A DNA stretch of 64,000 nucleotides from Chryseobacterium sp. RU37D (GCF_900156075.1 NZ_FTMM01000014.1:16565-80564), one strand, 5' to 3'; counted from the stretch's first letter, positions 45,805 through 54,808 are shown. Numbers and translations are program-made. The notes: generated by a model not told the origin, from the letters alone.

Positions 45805-48177
45805 ATGAAGAGATATCTACTATTGTTCTCCTTATTTATGACCTCCTCGTCTAGTCTCTTTTATTCGCAAGTACTTACTCCAAGAAAACTTCAAAATGAA
45901 AAAGCTTCCGCTCCGACAATGAAAGCAGGGGCTTTTATTGATGTGAATGCAACTGGGTATGCGGCTTCGAGTTATGATCCTCTACAGTTGGTTAAAGACG
46001 TATTAATTTCATCCGGAACCAATTCTTGCGTTACCCCAAACGTATCGAATGTTCAGGTAAGTCCAAGCTTACCAGCAAGTAATAATAACAGATCCTGGGG
46101 ATATTTTCACAAGGCGACTACCAACTTTCCCTTTAAAGATGGAATTGTACTTTCTACAGGTTATGTAAGAAGATCTGGGAATAGCTTCGAAAGTACTACC
46201 TTAGGTGATATTTTACCGACCGGGAGTGATCCAGATCTTGTAGCAGCTACCAATCCCTCAGCAACCCTTAATGATGCTGTTATTTTGGAATTCGATTTTG
46301 TACCGACTTCCAGCCAGGTAAAATTCAACTATCTCTTTGCTTCCGAAGAATATACAGGTACCTTTCCATGTAGCTTTGGTGATTCATTTGCTTTATTGCT
46401 GAAACCTACTGCAGGCGGACCTTACATAAATATGGCGATTGTGCCGACTCCTGGTACAGGTCCAGTAAGTATTACCAATATCCATCCCCAAAATAGTTTT
46501 TCGGGAACTAATATGGGGTGTGGTGCACCAAATGTAGCTTTTTTTGGTGGATATAACACATCTAATATTGAAACAAATTATAATGGCAGAACTGTCCCAA
46601 TGAAGGCTACTGCTACAGTAATTCCAGGCCAGTCTTATCACTTTAAAATGGTTTTAGCTGATGCCATAGATAGAAGCTTTGACTCTGCGGTATTCTTAGA
46701 GGGGGGATCTTTTAACATAGGTGTTGAATTGTTAGATCCTTCAGGAGTCACTTTGCCGGAAGAAATCAATGTTTGTGACAATGTACCTCAGGTAATTACA
46801 GCTTCTGTAAGTGACCCTAATATGACTTATCAATGGTTTTATAACGGAGTTGCCGTACAGGGTGCTACAACACCTACGATTACTGCAACACAGCCGGGTA
46901 ACTATGAGATTCAGGTAACTTTTCCTGGAAATCCTTGTCCAGGTAAAGCCAATATTAAAATTAACGGCGGAACAACACCGACGGCGGTAGATGCCTCATT
47001 GCTGCTTTGTACAACTACGGATGTTACATGGTTTGATCTCACGAATGCAATGCCTTCGATCAGTACAACTCCGGGCGCTGTTTTCCATTTTTATGAAAAT
47101 CAAGCTGATGCACTAGCTCAGAATAATAATTATATTACAGATGTTTTACATTATAATGGAAATGACGGGCAAATCCTGTATGTGGTAGTTTCCAACGGAG
47201 GATTCTGTAGCAAAATGATTGAATTAAAACTATTAAAAGAAGCTACTCCTACAGCTCAGGTAGTTGCATCAAAAATTAAAGTTTGTCCGGGTGAAACCGT
47301 AAACCTTACTGCAACAGGTGGTGCTACCTATGAATGGGCAAACTTTCCGGGAACAGGAAACACACAATCTGCTACTGTTTACAATACCACTACATTCTCA
47401 GTATATGCTTTAGGTCCGAAAGGATGTAAGTCTTTACAGCCTGCTAAAATTCTTGTAGAAGTGGTTCCTGAGCTTACTTCTCCGCTTGCCGATGTAGAAA
47501 TGTGCCAGGGAGACAGAATTACCCTTGATGCAGGTGCAGGTCCGAACTACACGTATCAGTGGAGTACAGGTGAAGTTACCCAAAAAATCAATGTAGATCA
47601 GTTGGGAATATATACGGTAACGATCAAAAACGGATATTGTGAGAAAACATTTACAGCACACGTTTTAGCGGCAGCTTCTCCTTTTGTTACCAATATTGAT
47701 TATAGTAATAATACGCTTACAGTTACAGCAGAGGTTCCAATGATTAATAATATTCCACAGACAGTTGAATATTCTATCGACGGAGGTATTTCCTGGCAGC
47801 CATCAAATGTTTTCACAGGTCTTCAGAATAATACAACTTACCATATTCAGGTAAGAACGGTGGGAACACATTGCGTTGGAGCTTTGGAATTCTTTACACT
47901 GCATATCTCAAACATCATTACGCCAAATCAGGATGGTATCAATGATACATTAGATCTTACTGCTTTAGGTGATTTCAAAAACTTTACGGGATCTATCTAT
48001 GACAGATACGGAGCAGAAATGTTCAGATTCTCAAAACAGAATCCTATCTGGAACGGAACCGTAGGAGGTAAGAGACTGCCGACTGCGACATATTGGTATA
48101 AATTCAACTTCCAGTATCCGAAGTCAAAGGCAAACATGAGCCAGTCCGGATGGATCATGCTTAAAAACAGAGAATAA
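45805..48177 (+). CDS. Choice-of-anchor L surface protein with T9SS type B C-terminus, copy 3
   Basis: A 790-residue paralogue with the same order as copy 1. Signal peptide to about 22. Anchor-L domain about 40-310 (FNYLFASEEYTGTFP, AMKAGAFIDVNATGY-like start). Ig-like modules (KVCPGETVNLTATGGATYEW, EMCQGDRITLDAGAGPNY). CHU_C domain at the end (NIITPNQDGINDTLDLTA ... GWIMLKNRE). Anchor-L and CHU_C ends are better conserved among the three than the middles. Export by the T9SS with a surface role is inferred from the family. Confidence 0.92.
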   Translation: MKRYLLLFSLFMTSSSSLFYSQVLTPRKLQNEKASAPTMKAGAFIDVNATGYAASSYDPLQLVKDVLISSGTNSCVTPNVSNVQVSPSLPASNNNRSWGYFHKATTNFPFKDGIVLSTGYVRRSGNSFESTTLGDILPTGSDPDLVAATNPSATLNDAVILEFDFVPTSSQVKFNYLFASEEYTGTFPCSFGDSFALLLKPTAGGPYINMAIVPTPGTGPVSITNIHPQNSFSGTNMGCGAPNVAFFGGYNTSNIETNYNGRTVPMKATATVIPGQSYHFKMVLADAIDRSFDSAVFLEGGSFNIGVELLDPSGVTLPEEINVCDNVPQVITASVSDPNMTYQWFYNGVAVQGATTPTITATQPGNYEIQVTFPGNPCPGKANIKINGGTTPTAVDASLLLCTTTDVTWFDLTNAMPSISTTPGAVFHFYENQADALAQNNNYITDVLHYNGNDGQILYVVVSNGGFCSKMIELKLLKEATPTAQVVASKIKVCPGETVNLTATGGATYEWANFPGTGNTQSATVYNTTTFSVYALGPKGCKSLQPAKILVEVVPELTSPLADVEMCQGDRITLDAGAGPNYTYQWSTGEVTQKINVDQLGIYTVTIKNGYCEKTFTAHVLAAASPFVTNIDYSNNTLTVTAEVPMINNIPQTVEYSIDGGISWQPSNVFTGLQNNTTYHIQVRTVGTHCVGALEFFTLHISNIITPNQDGINDTLDLTALGDFKNFTGSIYDRYGAEMFRFSKQNPIWNGTVGGKRLPTATYWYKFNFQYPKSKANMSQSGWIMLKNRE

Positions 48178-48201
48178 ATTATAATCGATAATGCAAACAA
48201 A

Positions 48202-48232
48202 AGCCCTTCAAAATTAATTGAAGGGTTTTTTT
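48202..48232. terminator. Terminator between anchor-L gene 3 and rsmA
   Basis: CCCTTCAA and TTGAAGGG form a stem followed by seven T on the plus strand; the minus strand also has a short T-rich tail, so it may serve convergent rsmA. Confidence 0.88.
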
Positions 48233-48275
48233 GTATAGTGTTTATTGATAGGCTGTATTAATAAAACTCTTTTTT

Positions 48276-48345
48276 ATCAATAGGAGTGGGCTTTAGCCCG
48301 CTTAAATAGTAAATTCTCCGAATTGGCTTTAGCCAAAATTTGAAA
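48276..48345 (+). repeat. GGCTTTAGCC dispersed repeat, copy 2
   Basis: ATCAATAGGAGTGGGCTTTA and the following GCCCGCTTA match 26028-26056 at about 25 of 29 bases. After about 20 bases, GGCTTTAGCCAAAATTT matches GGCTTTAACCAAAATTT near 26073. Copy 1 is part of the nested element at 25970-26225. Confidence 0.7.
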
Positions 48346-48374
48346 TAATATTTAAGTATTGGTGAAATCTGTAT

Positions 48375-49148
48375 TTAAGAAACATTATCCTTCCACAATT
48401 GTGTGAAAGAAATAAAATCCGCCACGCTCAATTCTTCTGCTCTTTTATCCATGAATTCATGAGTTTTTAAAACTTCAGGAATATTCAGAATTTTTAAAGC
48501 GTTTGATAATTTTTTTCTTCTTTGATTAAAGCCGGCCTTTACTATTTGCTTAAATAAAACCTCATTTCCTGTCAAGCCCTCCTTAGAATTTCTTGTCAGC
48601 CGGATAACCCCGGATTTTACTTTCGGAGGTGGGTTGAAGACATTTTCATGAACCGTAAATAAATACGAAGTGTCATAATAGGCCTGCACAAGCACGGATA
48701 AAATTCCGTAGTCCTTTGTTCTCGGGACTGCAGCTATTCTTTCAGCAACTTCTTTTTGAAACATACCCACCATTTCCGGGATCAGCTCATAATGATCCAC
48801 GATCTGGAATAAGATCTGCGAGGAAATATTATAAGGGAAATTCCCTATTACTGCAATCTGTCCGCCTTTTGTAAATTCAAAATCCTGTTTCAGAAAATCA
48901 CCCACAAAAGTTTCTTCTGTTACTTTAGAATAATTATTTTTTAAGTATTCAATGGATTCCTGATCAATTTCTGCAAGGTAGATGTACTGGTCTTTTTCCA
49001 GGAGATATTTGGTAAGCACTCCCATTCCGGGGCCTACTTCCATTACATTTTTATATCCCTCAAAACTAAGACCTTCAACAATTTTTCTTGCGATATTTTC
49101 ATCTGTCAGAAAGTGCTGACCAAGATGCTTTTTTGCTTTTACACTCAA
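48375..49148 (-). CDS. rsmA: 16S rRNA dimethyladenosine transferase
   Basis: A 257-residue methyltransferase of standard length (also called KsgA). KKHLGQHFLTDENIA at the N-terminus, VMEVGPGMGVLTKYLL (SAM-binding, about 36-51) and NFPYNIS (catalytic, NLPY variant) are intact. It dimethylates two adenines of the 3'-terminal helix of 16S rRNA. The start is TTG at 49148: an in-frame TAA lies 3 codons upstream and SVKAKKHLGQ must be included. Divergent from ftsX. Confidence 0.96.
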   Translation of the reverse strand: MSVKAKKHLGQHFLTDENIARKIVEGLSFEGYKNVMEVGPGMGVLTKYLLEKDQYIYLAEIDQESIEYLKNNYSKVTEETFVGDFLKQDFEFTKGGQIAVIGNFPYNISSQILFQIVDHYELIPEMVGMFQKEVAERIAAVPRTKDYGILSVLVQAYYDTSYLFTVHENVFNPPPKVKSGVIRLTRNSKEGLTGNEVLFKQIVKAGFNQRRKKLSNALKILNIPEVLKTHEFMDKRAEELSVADFISFTQLWKDNVS

Positions 49149-49240
49149 TGTTTTTTATGATTTTATTAACAGTGATTTTCTCTTTTTCGTTCCCAAATTT
49201 CGGAAGTTTTTTTCTATTTTAGCCAAAAATTTTAATATTA

Positions 49241-50140
49241 ATGGCTAAATCTGTAGATGAGTTTAATAAGAAAAGGCTTAGGTCTAGCAATATTACAGTA
49301 GTAATAAGTATTGCCTTAGTGTTATTTTTGTTAGGATTAATGGGGCTTATTTTAATCAATGCTCAAAAATATTCTGACTATATCAAAGAACAGCTTGTAG
49401 TGAATGCTTACTTTGACGAAAATTATAATGTTAAAGATTCTGTAAAAATTGCAAAGATGGAAGCTGAGGTTTTTAAAGAAATACAGGCATTGGCACCCGT
49501 AAAAAAAGCCACCTATATTACCAGGGAAATGGCGGCTAAGGAAGCTAAAAAAAGTATGGGAATTGATGCAGACGCTCTTTTTGAAGAAAATATTTTTCCA
49601 TCATCTGTAGAAATCGCCCTGAAACCCGAATATGTAGATCCTGCAAAGATTAATGAAGCAATTAAGGCTATCAAAGCTGTTCCTGGAGTTATCGATGTGA
49701 AGAACGACAGTACTTTAATGGTTGATGTTTATAATAATTTGAGCCGAATTCTTAAATGGATTTTAGGTTTTTCTATATTATTTTTAATATTAGCAGTTGT
49801 TTTAATTAATAATTCAATCCGTTTGAAAATATTTTCAAAAAGATTTATTATTAAGACCATGCAGCTAGTTGGTGCAAAAAGAAGGTTTATCCTAAAACCT
49901 TTCATTGTAGAAGCTGTGATTTTGGGTGCAATCGGATCGATAATCGGTCTTGTAGTGCTGTTTGGCCTTTGGTATTACTTTACAAGCCAGATTGGATCTG
50001 CCTTTGTTCAGGATACTAACCAGTATTTCTGGCTGGTGCTATTGGTGCTGGGTGTAGGAATTTTTATTTCGGTTCTAAGCACGGTTTTTGCAACCTGGAG
50101 GTTCTTAAGATCAAACGTTGACGATTTATATTACTCTTAA
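49241..50140 (+). CDS. ftsX: Cell division protein FtsX
   Basis: A 299-residue membrane protein with the FtsX layout: one N-terminal helix (about 18-40), an extracellular domain (about 45-170) and three C-terminal helices (about 175-195, 225-250, 265-290). FtsX with FtsE activates peptidoglycan hydrolases at division. ftsE is not adjacent, which is usual in this group. Conserved order with the next genes: DUF3098, uppP, truB. Start ATG at 49241. Confidence 0.93.
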   Translation: MAKSVDEFNKKRLRSSNITVVISIALVLFLLGLMGLILINAQKYSDYIKEQLVVNAYFDENYNVKDSVKIAKMEAEVFKEIQALAPVKKATYITREMAAKEAKKSMGIDADALFEENIFPSSVEIALKPEYVDPAKINEAIKAIKAVPGVIDVKNDSTLMVDVYNNLSRILKWILGFSILFLILAVVLINNSIRLKIFSKRFIIKTMQLVGAKRRFILKPFIVEAVILGAIGSIIGLVVLFGLWYYFTSQIGSAFVQDTNQYFWLVLLVLGVGIFISVLSTVFATWRFLRSNVDDLYYS

Positions 50141-50143
50141 AAA

Positions 50144-50443
50144 ATGAGCAAAAAAACAAATAAATTTTCCGCAGACAGCTTTGGGAAACAAACACCTGAA
50201 GTGCCACAGGAAAACACTTTTTATTTTGGAAAGCAAAACTTTAAATGGATGCTGATCGGGTTTGCATGTATTGTAACAGGCTTCCTTTTAATGATGGGAC
50301 CTGATGCCAATACAATCGACGGAAAATTTGATCCAAATTCATGGAATGACGGAATTTTTTCCATTCGCAGAATCAGAATTGCACCATTATTTGTAGTGGT
50401 AGGTTTTGCCATTGAAGCATATGCAATCTTAAAAAGAAAATAG
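50144..50443 (+). CDS. DUF3098 membrane protein
   Basis: A 99-residue protein. Two hydrophobic helices (about 36-53 and 78-95) flank a short loop with MMGPDANTIDGKFDPN. It fits the DUF3098 family that follows ftsX throughout Flavobacteriia. It begins 3 bp after the ftsX stop, so the two are co-transcribed. A link to cell division or envelope synthesis is inferred only from this context. Confidence 0.88.
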   Translation: MSKKTNKFSADSFGKQTPEVPQENTFYFGKQNFKWMLIGFACIVTGFLLMMGPDANTIDGKFDPNSWNDGIFSIRRIRIAPLFVVVGFAIEAYAILKRK

Positions 50444-50460
50444 AAAATAAATTTTAATTT

Positions 50461-50564
50461 AAAGATTTAAAGATTAAAAAATTAAAAAAATTAGATCACC
50501 TTAAATCATCCAATGATTTTATGAGTGGGCAATAATCTTTTAATTTTTTAATCTTTAAATCTTT
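50461..50564. repeat. 27-bp perfect inverted repeat before uppP
   Basis: Left arm 50461-50487 (starts AAAGATTTAAAGATT) and right arm 50538-50564 (ends TTAATCTTTAAATCTTT) are exact reverse complements over 27 bp, with a 50-nt spacer. The right arm ends 15 bp before the uppP ATG. It may form a cruciform or a large mRNA hairpin, or be a small non-autonomous element. Confidence 0.92.
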
Positions 50565-50579
50565 TAATATTAATGCATT

Positions 50580-51398
50580 ATGGATTTAATCAAAGCAATT
50601 ATCATTGCTATTATCGAAGGATTAACAGAATATCTTCCTATCTCTTCAACGGCTCATATGGGATTCACGGCCAGTCTGATGGGGCTTCCGGAAGATGAAT
50701 TTTTAAAAATGTTCCAGGTTTCCATTCAGTTTGGGGCTATTCTTTCTGTCGTAGTGGCCTATTGGAAAAAATTTTTTGATTTAAAAAATTTGCAGTTTTA
50801 TTTTAAACTTGCTTTTGCAGTAGTTCCGGCTTTGGTTTTAGGATATTTATTTGATGATAAAATTGAAGCGGTTTTAGGTAATCAGATTGCCATTTCATCA
50901 GTGCTGGTCTTGGGTGGAGTAGTGTTGTTGTTTGCAGATAAATGGTTTAAAAATCCTAAAATTGACAATGAAAAGGGGATTAGTGTAAGAAATGCGATCA
51001 CGATAGGTTTCTGGCAGTGTTTGGCTATGATGCCCGGTACAAGCCGTAGTGCGGCATCCATTATCGGAGGGATGGCACAAGGATTAACGAGAAAAGCAGC
51101 TGCAGAATTTTCTTTTTTTCTGGCGGTTCCTACCATGCTGGCGGTGACGGTATATTCTGTTTTTGTAAAAACATGGGGGAAGGAAACTCCAAATCCTCAA
51201 AAAGGTTACGAAATGATCATGTCATCTCAGGATCACATCACAATTTTCATTTTGGGAAATGTTGTGGCATTTATTGTTGCATTGATCGCTATTAAAGCAT
51301 TCATCGGTGTTTTGAATAAATATGGATTTAAACCTTGGGGCTGGTACCGTATTTTCGTTGGAGTGGCTTTGTTGATTTATTTTTACTTTTTTAAATAA
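50580..51398 (+). CDS. uppP: Undecaprenyl-diphosphate phosphatase
   Basis: A 272-residue polytopic membrane enzyme of standard length (BacA). EGLTEYLPISSTAHM (about 13-27) and PGTSRSAASIIGGM (about 158-171) are the two active-site motifs. It dephosphorylates undecaprenyl diphosphate for reuse in cell-wall synthesis and confers bacitracin tolerance. It follows ftsX-DUF3098, but a perfect inverted repeat lies in between and could separate or modulate the transcript. Confidence 0.97.
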   Translation: MDLIKAIIIAIIEGLTEYLPISSTAHMGFTASLMGLPEDEFLKMFQVSIQFGAILSVVVAYWKKFFDLKNLQFYFKLAFAVVPALVLGYLFDDKIEAVLGNQIAISSVLVLGGVVLLFADKWFKNPKIDNEKGISVRNAITIGFWQCLAMMPGTSRSAASIIGGMAQGLTRKAAAEFSFFLAVPTMLAVTVYSVFVKTWGKETPNPQKGYEMIMSSQDHITIFILGNVVAFIVALIAIKAFIGVLNKYGFKPWGWYRIFVGVALLIYFYFFK

Positions 51399-51445
51399 GC
51401 AGGTTAAAGAATTACTTATTATCCCATTCTCATTATTAATATTAA

Positions 51446-52177
51446 ATGACCGCAGAAGATCTACAATCAGGATATATTTTTTTATTAGACAAACCTTTGG
51501 ATTGGACTTCTTTTCAGGCTGTCAATAAAATGAAATATAAACTCAAAAGAGAGTTTAATCTACCTAAAAAATTTAAAATCGGCCATGCAGGGACTCTTGA
51601 TCCGAGAGCTACCGGTCTTTTGATTGTATGTTGTGGCAAGTACACAAAGAAGATTCCTGAAATTCAGGATGCTCCGAAAGAATATTGGACGGAAATAAAA
51701 ATCGGCGTACAGACAGAATCCTACGATACTGAAAAACCAGAGATTCTTAGCCAAGACATTTCTCACATTACCAGAGAACAGGTCAAAAACGCTTTAGAAA
51801 AATTTGTTGGTGAGATTGATCAGACTCCGCCTGCTTTTTCAGCAATTAAAATCGAAGGAAAAAGAGCATATGATCTGGCCAGAGCGGGAGAGGAAGTTGA
51901 AATGAAATCCAGGAAAACCACCATTTTTTACATCAATGCTATTAGAATTGACCTTCCGTTGGTAAGTTTTACGGTGGGCTGCTCAAAGGGTACTTATATT
52001 AGGAGTCTTGCTCATGATATAGGTCAGGAATTGGGTGTTGGAGCCTATCTTACTCAATTAAGAAGAACAAAAATAGGCAATTACAAAATAGAGGGCGCAA
52101 CTTCTGATTTTTTAGAAAATGATTTTAGATTTGAAACATTAAAACTTAGCGATGCAGGAGAAAACCAGGATCAATAA
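51446..52177 (+). CDS. truB: tRNA pseudouridine(55) synthase
   Basis: A 243-residue enzyme. LDKPLDWTSFQAVNKMK and KIGHAGTLDPRATGLLIVC carry the conserved core, with the catalytic Asp in GTLDPRATG (about residue 53). RSLAHDIGQELG is the C-terminal signature. It makes pseudouridine 55 in the T-loop of tRNAs. The end overlaps the next gene by 26 bp, indicating translational coupling of the two pseudouridine synthases. Confidence 0.97.
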   Translation: MTAEDLQSGYIFLLDKPLDWTSFQAVNKMKYKLKREFNLPKKFKIGHAGTLDPRATGLLIVCCGKYTKKIPEIQDAPKEYWTEIKIGVQTESYDTEKPEILSQDISHITREQVKNALEKFVGEIDQTPPAFSAIKIEGKRAYDLARAGEEVEMKSRKTTIFYINAIRIDLPLVSFTVGCSKGTYIRSLAHDIGQELGVGAYLTQLRRTKIGNYKIEGATSDFLENDFRFETLKLSDAGENQDQ

Positions 52178-52877
52178 ATATTTATCAGAAATAGGCTACT
52201 GTTCCAGAAGAGCTGCAGATAAGCTTTTGGAGGAAGGAAGAATCAGGATCAACGGGCAGATTCCGGTAATGGGAACGAAAGTTTCAGATGAGGATATCAT
52301 TGAAATTGACGGAAAACCAATCCGCGAACCGCAAGAAAACCATGTCTATCTTGCTTTCAACAAACCAGTGGGAATTGTCTGTACGACAGATACAAAACGT
52401 GAAAAAAATAATATTATTGATTATATAAATCATCCAAAAAGAATTTTTCCGATCGGAAGGCTTGATAAACCGAGTGAAGGCTTAATGCTTTTAACCAGTG
52501 ATGGAGATATCGTGAATAAAATTCTAAGATCGAGAAATAATCACGGGAAAGAGTATATTGTAAGAGTAGACAAGCCAATTACTCCTAAATTTCTGGATAA
52601 AATGAGAAACGGTGTCCCAATCTTAGATACCGTCACCAAAAAATGTGAGGTTGAAAAAATCGATGAAATGAATTTCAGAATCGTTCTGACACAGGGATTA
52701 AACCGACAAATCCGAAGAATGTGCGAATATTTGGGTTATGAAGTAAAAAAACTGAAACGTATTCGCGTGCTTAACATCAAATTAGATCTTCCAATCGGAA
52801 AATGGAGAAATCTGACAGATGAAGAACTTTCAACACTGCTGAAACTTGTAGAAGGCTCTAGCAAGACATTTGATTAA
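52152..52877 (+). CDS. S4-domain pseudouridine synthase (RluF/RluB type)
   Basis: A 241-residue RsuA-family enzyme. An S4 domain (RINKYLSEIGYCSRRAADKLLEEGRIRIN) precedes the catalytic domain with GRLDKPSEGLMLLTSDGD, where Asp of GRLD is the nucleophile. GLNRQIRRMCEYLGYEV is the C-terminal signature. It modifies a uridine in 23S rRNA; RluF-like positions are the best fit but the site is not certain. It starts inside truB (26-bp overlap). Confidence 0.92.
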   Translation: MQEKTRINKYLSEIGYCSRRAADKLLEEGRIRINGQIPVMGTKVSDEDIIEIDGKPIREPQENHVYLAFNKPVGIVCTTDTKREKNNIIDYINHPKRIFPIGRLDKPSEGLMLLTSDGDIVNKILRSRNNHGKEYIVRVDKPITPKFLDKMRNGVPILDTVTKKCEVEKIDEMNFRIVLTQGLNRQIRRMCEYLGYEVKKLKRIRVLNIKLDLPIGKWRNLTDEELSTLLKLVEGSSKTFD

Positions 52878-52913
52878 TTCTTGTAAAACATAACCTTTAG
52901 TTTGTAATATACA

Positions 52914-52997
52914 GATGCTTCGACCTGTTTTAGCATAATATTTCTAATACTAACAATTTTGACGTTCGCGACGTCATGCTAAGCCTGCCGAAGCATC
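52914..52997. repeat. Imperfect inverted repeat between convergent genes
   Basis: GATGCTTCGACCTGTTTTAG (from 52914) and ATGCTAAGCCTGCCGAAGCATC (split, 52976-52997) form arms of about 23 bp. The sequence CTAAGCCTGCCGAAGCATC resembles the CTGAGCTTGTCGAAGCATC repeat common in Bacteroidota; a decayed relative may lie at 63058-63077. It may also act as a terminator for rluF and the HhH gene. Confidence 0.65.
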
Positions 52998-53032
52998 CCG
53001 AATCTCTAAACTTAGTATCCCGAAATCCCATA

Positions 53033-54334
53033 TCACTTAAGGTAAAACTTCATTCTTGCCTCATATTCCGGCTTTACTTTTAGGAGCTTCCAGATTTTTT
53101 TTTCATCTTTTTCGCTCAGTCTGTAAAAAATTATTTTATCTGCTGAATATTTGAAATAAGGATGATTTTTCAGCCATTCTTCAGGTGCGTCAACAAGACT
53201 ATATTTTTGTACGTTAGAGCTATTTAAAAGCGCAATGGAAAGAAGCTTCTGTACAAGCTCTTTATCAATATTATAAGTCGTTAAAATTTGTTCTTTATTG
53301 ACGAATCCGCCTAATTTTTTTCTGAAACCAATGATCATTCCTGCGCTTTTCTCATCCAGCCCGAATTCCAAAAGCTGCTTGTATGTTATTGCATTCAGGT
53401 CTGTTTTGGAAAAATCTGTTTTTTCTTGTTTAATCTCAGCTTTAGAAACTTCATTATCCCTTGCAATAGCAAATGAATTAAATTTAATATAAGGTTTAAG
53501 CTCTTCAAATTTCTCAGTGGAAATAACAAAACATTTTTGGATGTCTTCCAGGCTTTTGAAGTTACCATTCAGATTTCTGTCGCGGTAATTGATGATCGTT
53601 TGAGCCTGTTTGTCGGAGAAACCTAATGCTTTCCAACCGTCAAAATCTAACATATTTGGATCAAAAGAATGATACTGGATTTTAGTTTTTTCTGTATTGA
53701 AATTTTTAGCAAAACTTCTGTAATTATTTGGTGTTTTTTCTGGAAGAACTAAATAAGGTGCCAACTTTTTATAATTTTCTTCATTGATGATAAAACATTC
53801 TTTGAATTTTTCCTTGCTTACGAAACTTCCTCCCAGGTAATTCTTATATTTTAAAATCGCTTCGGCCTGTCTTTCACTGAAACCCATTTTTATCCAGTCA
53901 TTAGCTGAAAACTGGTCAGGATTAAATCTTCCTGGGATTGTGATTGATTTTTTCTCAAAACTTTTAAAGCCATCCGTTTTAGCTTCCTTATTGGTCTCCG
54001 GAAGTAAAATGTATGACCCCAGTTCATCGAATTTATCTGCAGAAACTGCAAAACATTTTCTGAACTGTTCTTTAGAAATAAATTTTCCGCCAACGACTTT
54101 TTTATAATTAAGAATGGTTGATATTTGTTTCTCCGTGAAACCCAGATTCTGCCATTGGGTTTCATTCAGGTCATTTGGATCAAATTCTGCAAGATGTATT
54201 GAAACTGAAGAATTATAGATAAATTTTACATCGGAAAAGTTTTCTTTATCCTTATATGTATAATTTTGGAAAGCAAATAGAATAATCAGCAGCATTCCTA
54301 TAAATGCTACTTTTTTATAGTATATTTTTTTCAT
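53033..54334 (-). CDS. Membrane-anchored protein with five helix-hairpin-helix modules
   Basis: About 433 residues from the ATG at 54334. The frame extends to 54370, but a perfect promoter lies between, so the shorter start is used. An N-terminal helix (VAFIGMLLIILFAFQ) suggests membrane anchoring. Then come four related ComEA-like modules of about 65-85 residues, e.g. FDPNDLNETQWQNLGFTEK, FNPDQFSANDWIKMGFSER, FDPNMLDFDGWKALGFSDK and TDLNAITYKQLLEFGLDEK, plus a fifth degenerate one (VDAPEEWLKNHPYFKYSADK). Helix-hairpin-helix modules bind DNA, so a role in DNA uptake or binding at the envelope is possible but unproven. Confidence 0.85.
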   Translation of the reverse strand: MKKIYYKKVAFIGMLLIILFAFQNYTYKDKENFSDVKFIYNSSVSIHLAEFDPNDLNETQWQNLGFTEKQISTILNYKKVVGGKFISKEQFRKCFAVSADKFDELGSYILLPETNKEAKTDGFKSFEKKSITIPGRFNPDQFSANDWIKMGFSERQAEAILKYKNYLGGSFVSKEKFKECFIINEENYKKLAPYLVLPEKTPNNYRSFAKNFNTEKTKIQYHSFDPNMLDFDGWKALGFSDKQAQTIINYRDRNLNGNFKSLEDIQKCFVISTEKFEELKPYIKFNSFAIARDNEVSKAEIKQEKTDFSKTDLNAITYKQLLEFGLDEKSAGMIIGFRKKLGGFVNKEQILTTYNIDKELVQKLLSIALLNSSNVQKYSLVDAPEEWLKNHPYFKYSADKIIFYRLSEKDEKKIWKLLKVKPEYEARMKFYLK

Positions 54335-54339
54335 CGCCG

Positions 54340-54370
54340 CAAACTTAATGATTATTGTAAGTCTTAGCAA
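54340..54370 (-). promoter_or_regulatory. Leaderless promoter of the HhH gene
   Basis: Minus strand TTG (54370-54368), 20-nt spacer, TAAGTTTG (54347-54340). Five nt separate the box from the ATG at 54334, so the mRNA should be leaderless. Confidence 0.75.
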
Positions 54371-54463
54371 TAAGCAGGTTGCAATTGGATTATTTTAGAA
54401 TATAATTTTAGTTTTATCCTTTTAAAAATAAAGCAGAATACAAGAGATTGGTGAAAATTTCAA

Positions 54464-54808
54464 TTATTCACTGTCTTTTTCTACCAAGGACTCTTTTAGT
54501 TTTAAAAGCTCTGCTTTTACAAATTCCAGACGGTCAATTAAGGTTATAGTTTCGGAAATTTTACTGTTTGTAGTGAGTGCAACACGTGCTCCGTCAAGGG
54601 TATAACCCTTTTCTTTCACGAGATGATAGATCATTTGAAGATTTTTGATGTCTTCTGGGGTGAAATAACGGTTACCTTTTTTATTTTTTTTAGGTTTAAT
54701 AATAGGGAATTCCTGCTCCCAATAACGTATCAATGAAGTGTTTACATCAAAAGCTTTTGCCACTTCTCCTATGGAATAATACAGTTTATCGGGTAGATTT
54801 ATCTTCAT
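54464..54808 (-). CDS. MerR-family transcriptional regulator
   Basis: About 114 residues from the ATG at 54808. A longer frame reaches 54853, but the promoter (54827-54858) lies between, so it is excluded. The N-terminal winged helix reads YYSIGEVAKAFDVNTSLIRYWEQEFPIIKPKKN and a short coiled coil ends the protein. No effector-domain Cys pattern is present, so it is not a classical metal sensor. The target is unknown. The HhH gene follows on the same strand but has its own promoter. Confidence 0.92.
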   Translation of the reverse strand: MKINLPDKLYYSIGEVAKAFDVNTSLIRYWEQEFPIIKPKKNKKGNRYFTPEDIKNLQMIYHLVKEKGYTLDGARVALTTNSKISETITLIDRLEFVKAELLKLKESLVEKDSE

